From: Streptomyces genisteinicus
GTDB lineage: Bacteria > Actinomycetota > Actinomycetes > Streptomycetales > Streptomycetaceae
Assembly: GCF_014489615.1 (NCBI RefSeq)
Contig: NZ_CP060825.1
Coordinates: 2,335,501 to 2,399,500 of the forward strand
Length of the DNA: 64,000 nt
Direction of reading: 5' to 3'
Shown here: piece by piece, positions 62,321 through 64,000 of the stretch
Layout: every line of letters starts with the position of its first letter
How positions within the stretch are numbered: the first letter of the stretch is position 1
Translations under genes and position numbers: made by a program
Notes under the pieces: generated by a model
What the model saw: the letters and a program-made list of their open reading frames with translations, nothing else
Told to the model about the DNA's origin: nothing
The model's database searches: none

Positions 62321-64000
62321 GTGCCTGGCACAAACCTGACCCGTGACGAGGCGCAGCAGCGTGCGCGCCTGCTCACCGTTGACTCCTACGAGATCGACCT
62401 CGATCTCTCCGGAGCACAGGAGGGCGGGACCTACCGGTCCGAGACCACCGTGCGCTTCGCCTCAGCGGAGGACGGCGCGGAGACCTTCGTCGACCTGGTC
62501 GCCCCCGCCGTGCACGAGGTCGTGCTCAACGGCCACGCGCTGGACGTGGCGGCGGTCTTCCGGGACTCGCGGATCACGCTGAAGCACCTGCGGGCGGGCG
62601 ACAACGAGCTGCGGGTCGTCGCGGACTGCTCGTACACCAACACCGGCGAGGGCCTGCACCGGTTCGTCGACCCGGTCGACCAGCAGGCCTATCTGTATAC
62701 GCAGTTCGAGGTCCCGGACGCCCGCCGGGTGTTCGCGAACTTCGAGCAGCCGGACCTCAAGGCCGCGTTCCGGTTCACCGTGAAGGCCCCGGACGGCTGG
62801 ACCGTGATCTCGAACTCGCCGACCCCCGAGCCCGAGGACGGCGTCTGGCGCTTCGAGCCGACGCCGCGGATCTCGACGTACATCACCGCGCTGATCGCGG
62901 GCCCGTACCACAGCGTCCACAGCTCCTACGAGAAGGACGGGCAGAGCGTCCCGCTGGGCATCTACTGCCGGCCCTCGCTCGCCGAGTACCTGGACGCCGA
63001 CGCGATCTTCGACGTCACCCGCCAGGGCTTCGACTGGTTCCAGGAGAAGTTCGACTACGCGTACCCGTTCGCCAAGTACGACCAGCTCTTCGTGCCCGAG
63101 TTCAACGCCGGGGCGATGGAGAACGCGGGCGCGGTGACCATCCGCGACCAGTACGTCTTCCGCTCGAAGGTGACGGATGCGGCGTACGAGGTGCGGGCCG
63201 AGACGATCCTGCACGAGCTCGCGCACATGTGGTTCGGCGACCTCGTCACCATGGAGTGGTGGAACGACCTCTGGCTGAACGAGTCGTTCGCCACCTACAC
63301 CTCGATCGCCTGCCAGGCGCACGCCCCGGGCTCGAAGTGGCCGCACTCCTGGACCACGTTCGCGAACTCCATGAAGACCTGGGCCTACCGGCAGGACCAG
63401 CTCCCCTCGACCCACCCGATCATGGCCGAGATCAACGATCTCGATGACGTTCTCGTGAACTTCGACGGCATCACCTACGCCAAGGGCGCCTCCGTCCTGA
63501 AGCAGCTCGTCGCCTACGTCGGCCAGGACGAGTTCTTCCGGGGCGTGCAGGGCTACTTCAAGCGGCACGCCTTCGGCAACACCCGTCTGTCGGACCTGCT
63601 GGGGGCGCTGGAGGAGACCAGCGGCCGCGACCTGAAGGCCTGGTCGAAGGCGTGGCTGGAGACGGCCGGCATCAACGTCCTGCGCCCGGAGATCACCGCC
63701 GACGGCTCCGGAGCGATCACCGCGTTCGCGGTGCGCCAGGAGGCCCCGGCGCTGCCCGCGGGTGCCAAGGGCGAGCCGGTGCTGCGCCCGCACCGGATCG
63801 CGGTCGGCTTCTACGACCTGGACGGGGCCGGGAAGCTGGTGCGCACCGAGCGGGTCGAGCTGGACGTGGACGGCGAACTGACCGATGTGCCCGCCCTGGT
63901 GGGCAAGGCCCGCCCGGCCGTGGTGCTGCTCAACGACGACGACCTGTCGTACGCCAAGGTGCGCCTGGACGAGGAGTCCCTGCGCAACGTCACGGAGCAC
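62321..64000 (+). CDS. pepN: Aminopeptidase N, M1 family (copy 2, C-terminus outside window)
   Basis: 560 codons from GTG 62321 ((M)PGTNLTRDEAQQRARLL), with GAGGAG 8 bases upstream, cut by the right edge. Exopeptidase motif GAMENAG (264-270), zinc site HELAH (298-302) and the downstream Glu in LNESF. It matches copy 1 throughout (for example FDGITYAKGASVLKQLVAYV, quoted at 20 residues). The missing part should be the helical C-terminal domain. It is probably the housekeeping PepN; which copy is ancestral cannot be told here. Confidence 0.96.
   Translation, partial: MPGTNLTRDEAQQRARLLTVDSYEIDLDLSGAQEGGTYRSETTVRFASAEDGAETFVDLVAPAVHEVVLNGHALDVAAVFRDSRITLKHLRAGDNELRVVADCSYTNTGEGLHRFVDPVDQQAYLYTQFEVPDARRVFANFEQPDLKAAFRFTVKAPDGWTVISNSPTPEPEDGVWRFEPTPRISTYITALIAGPYHSVHSSYEKDGQSVPLGIYCRPSLAEYLDADAIFDVTRQGFDWFQEKFDYAYPFAKYDQLFVPEFNAGAMENAGAVTIRDQYVFRSKVTDAAYEVRAETILHELAHMWFGDLVTMEWWNDLWLNESFATYTSIACQAHAPGSKWPHSWTTFANSMKTWAYRQDQLPSTHPIMAEINDLDDVLVNFDGITYAKGASVLKQLVAYVGQDEFFRGVQGYFKRHAFGNTRLSDLLGALEETSGRDLKAWSKAWLETAGINVLRPEITADGSGAITAFAVRQEAPALPAGAKGEPVLRPHRIAVGFYDLDGAGKLVRTERVELDVDGELTDVPALVGKARPAVVLLNDDDLSYAKVRLDEESLRNVTEH

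Overview
The window is 64 kb of chromosomal core from a high-GC actinomycete, almost certainly a Streptomyces. Supporting signs are G/C at nearly every third codon position, many GTG starts, the rplU-rpmA-obg, mreBCD-pbp2-rodA, folC-ndk-valS and tig-clpP1-clpP2-clpX blocks in the usual Streptomyces order, a Fe-type SodF behind a nickel-regulator-like site, and a mycothiol-type DsbA-family protein. No phage, transposon, CRISPR array or secondary-metabolite cluster was seen.

Layout. 0-6.5 kb is a surface-glycopolymer island: a partial PIG-L deacetylase lipoprotein (-), an unknown protein translationally coupled to a glycosyltransferase-Stealth fusion (+), and a second Stealth phosphotransferase (-). 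6.7-9 kb is rplU-rpmA-obg (-). 9.5-13.6 kb is a very large RNase E/G with tandem repeats. 13.8-17.1 kb holds two radical-SAM-linked proteins. 17.2-18.8 kb is a CYTH-CHAD protein. 18.8-25.2 kb is the cell-elongation cluster mreB-mreC-mreD-pbp2-rodA (-), with a hairpin after mreB. 25.5-30.7 kb is ndk, a DUF4233 membrane protein, folC and valS (-). 31.8-36.3 kb is clpX, clpP2, clpP1 and tig (-), with a ClgR-like site before clpP1. Two divergent tRNA genes (Pro-TGG, Gly-TCC) follow.

36.8-45.4 kb is a mixed block: an amphi-Trp protein, a 64-residue membrane protein, a membrane acyltransferase, a SpoT-like HD protein, a CPA2 antiporter that seems to start at ATC, a SpoIIE-type phosphatase, an Eis-type acetyltransferase, a Nei-type glycosylase and RpiB. 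45.5-51 kb has three related amino-acid permeases with bioY between the first two. 51-52.6 kb has sodF, whose 3' UTR probably yields the small RNA s-SodF, and a mycothiol-type reductase lacking the second active-site cysteine. 52.6-64 kb has two aminopeptidase N paralogues (the second cut by the window end) enclosing a nuclease-fold protein, a Nudix hydrolase, a secreted subtilase and asd.

Most transcription units end in strong GC-rich hairpins, several of them bidirectional between convergent genes. The most notable points are the GT4-Stealth fusion, which fits synthesis of a disaccharide-phosphate wall polymer; probable non-standard starts (ATC at 40242, CTG at 14658); the sodF regulatory region; and the repeat-expanded RNase E/G.
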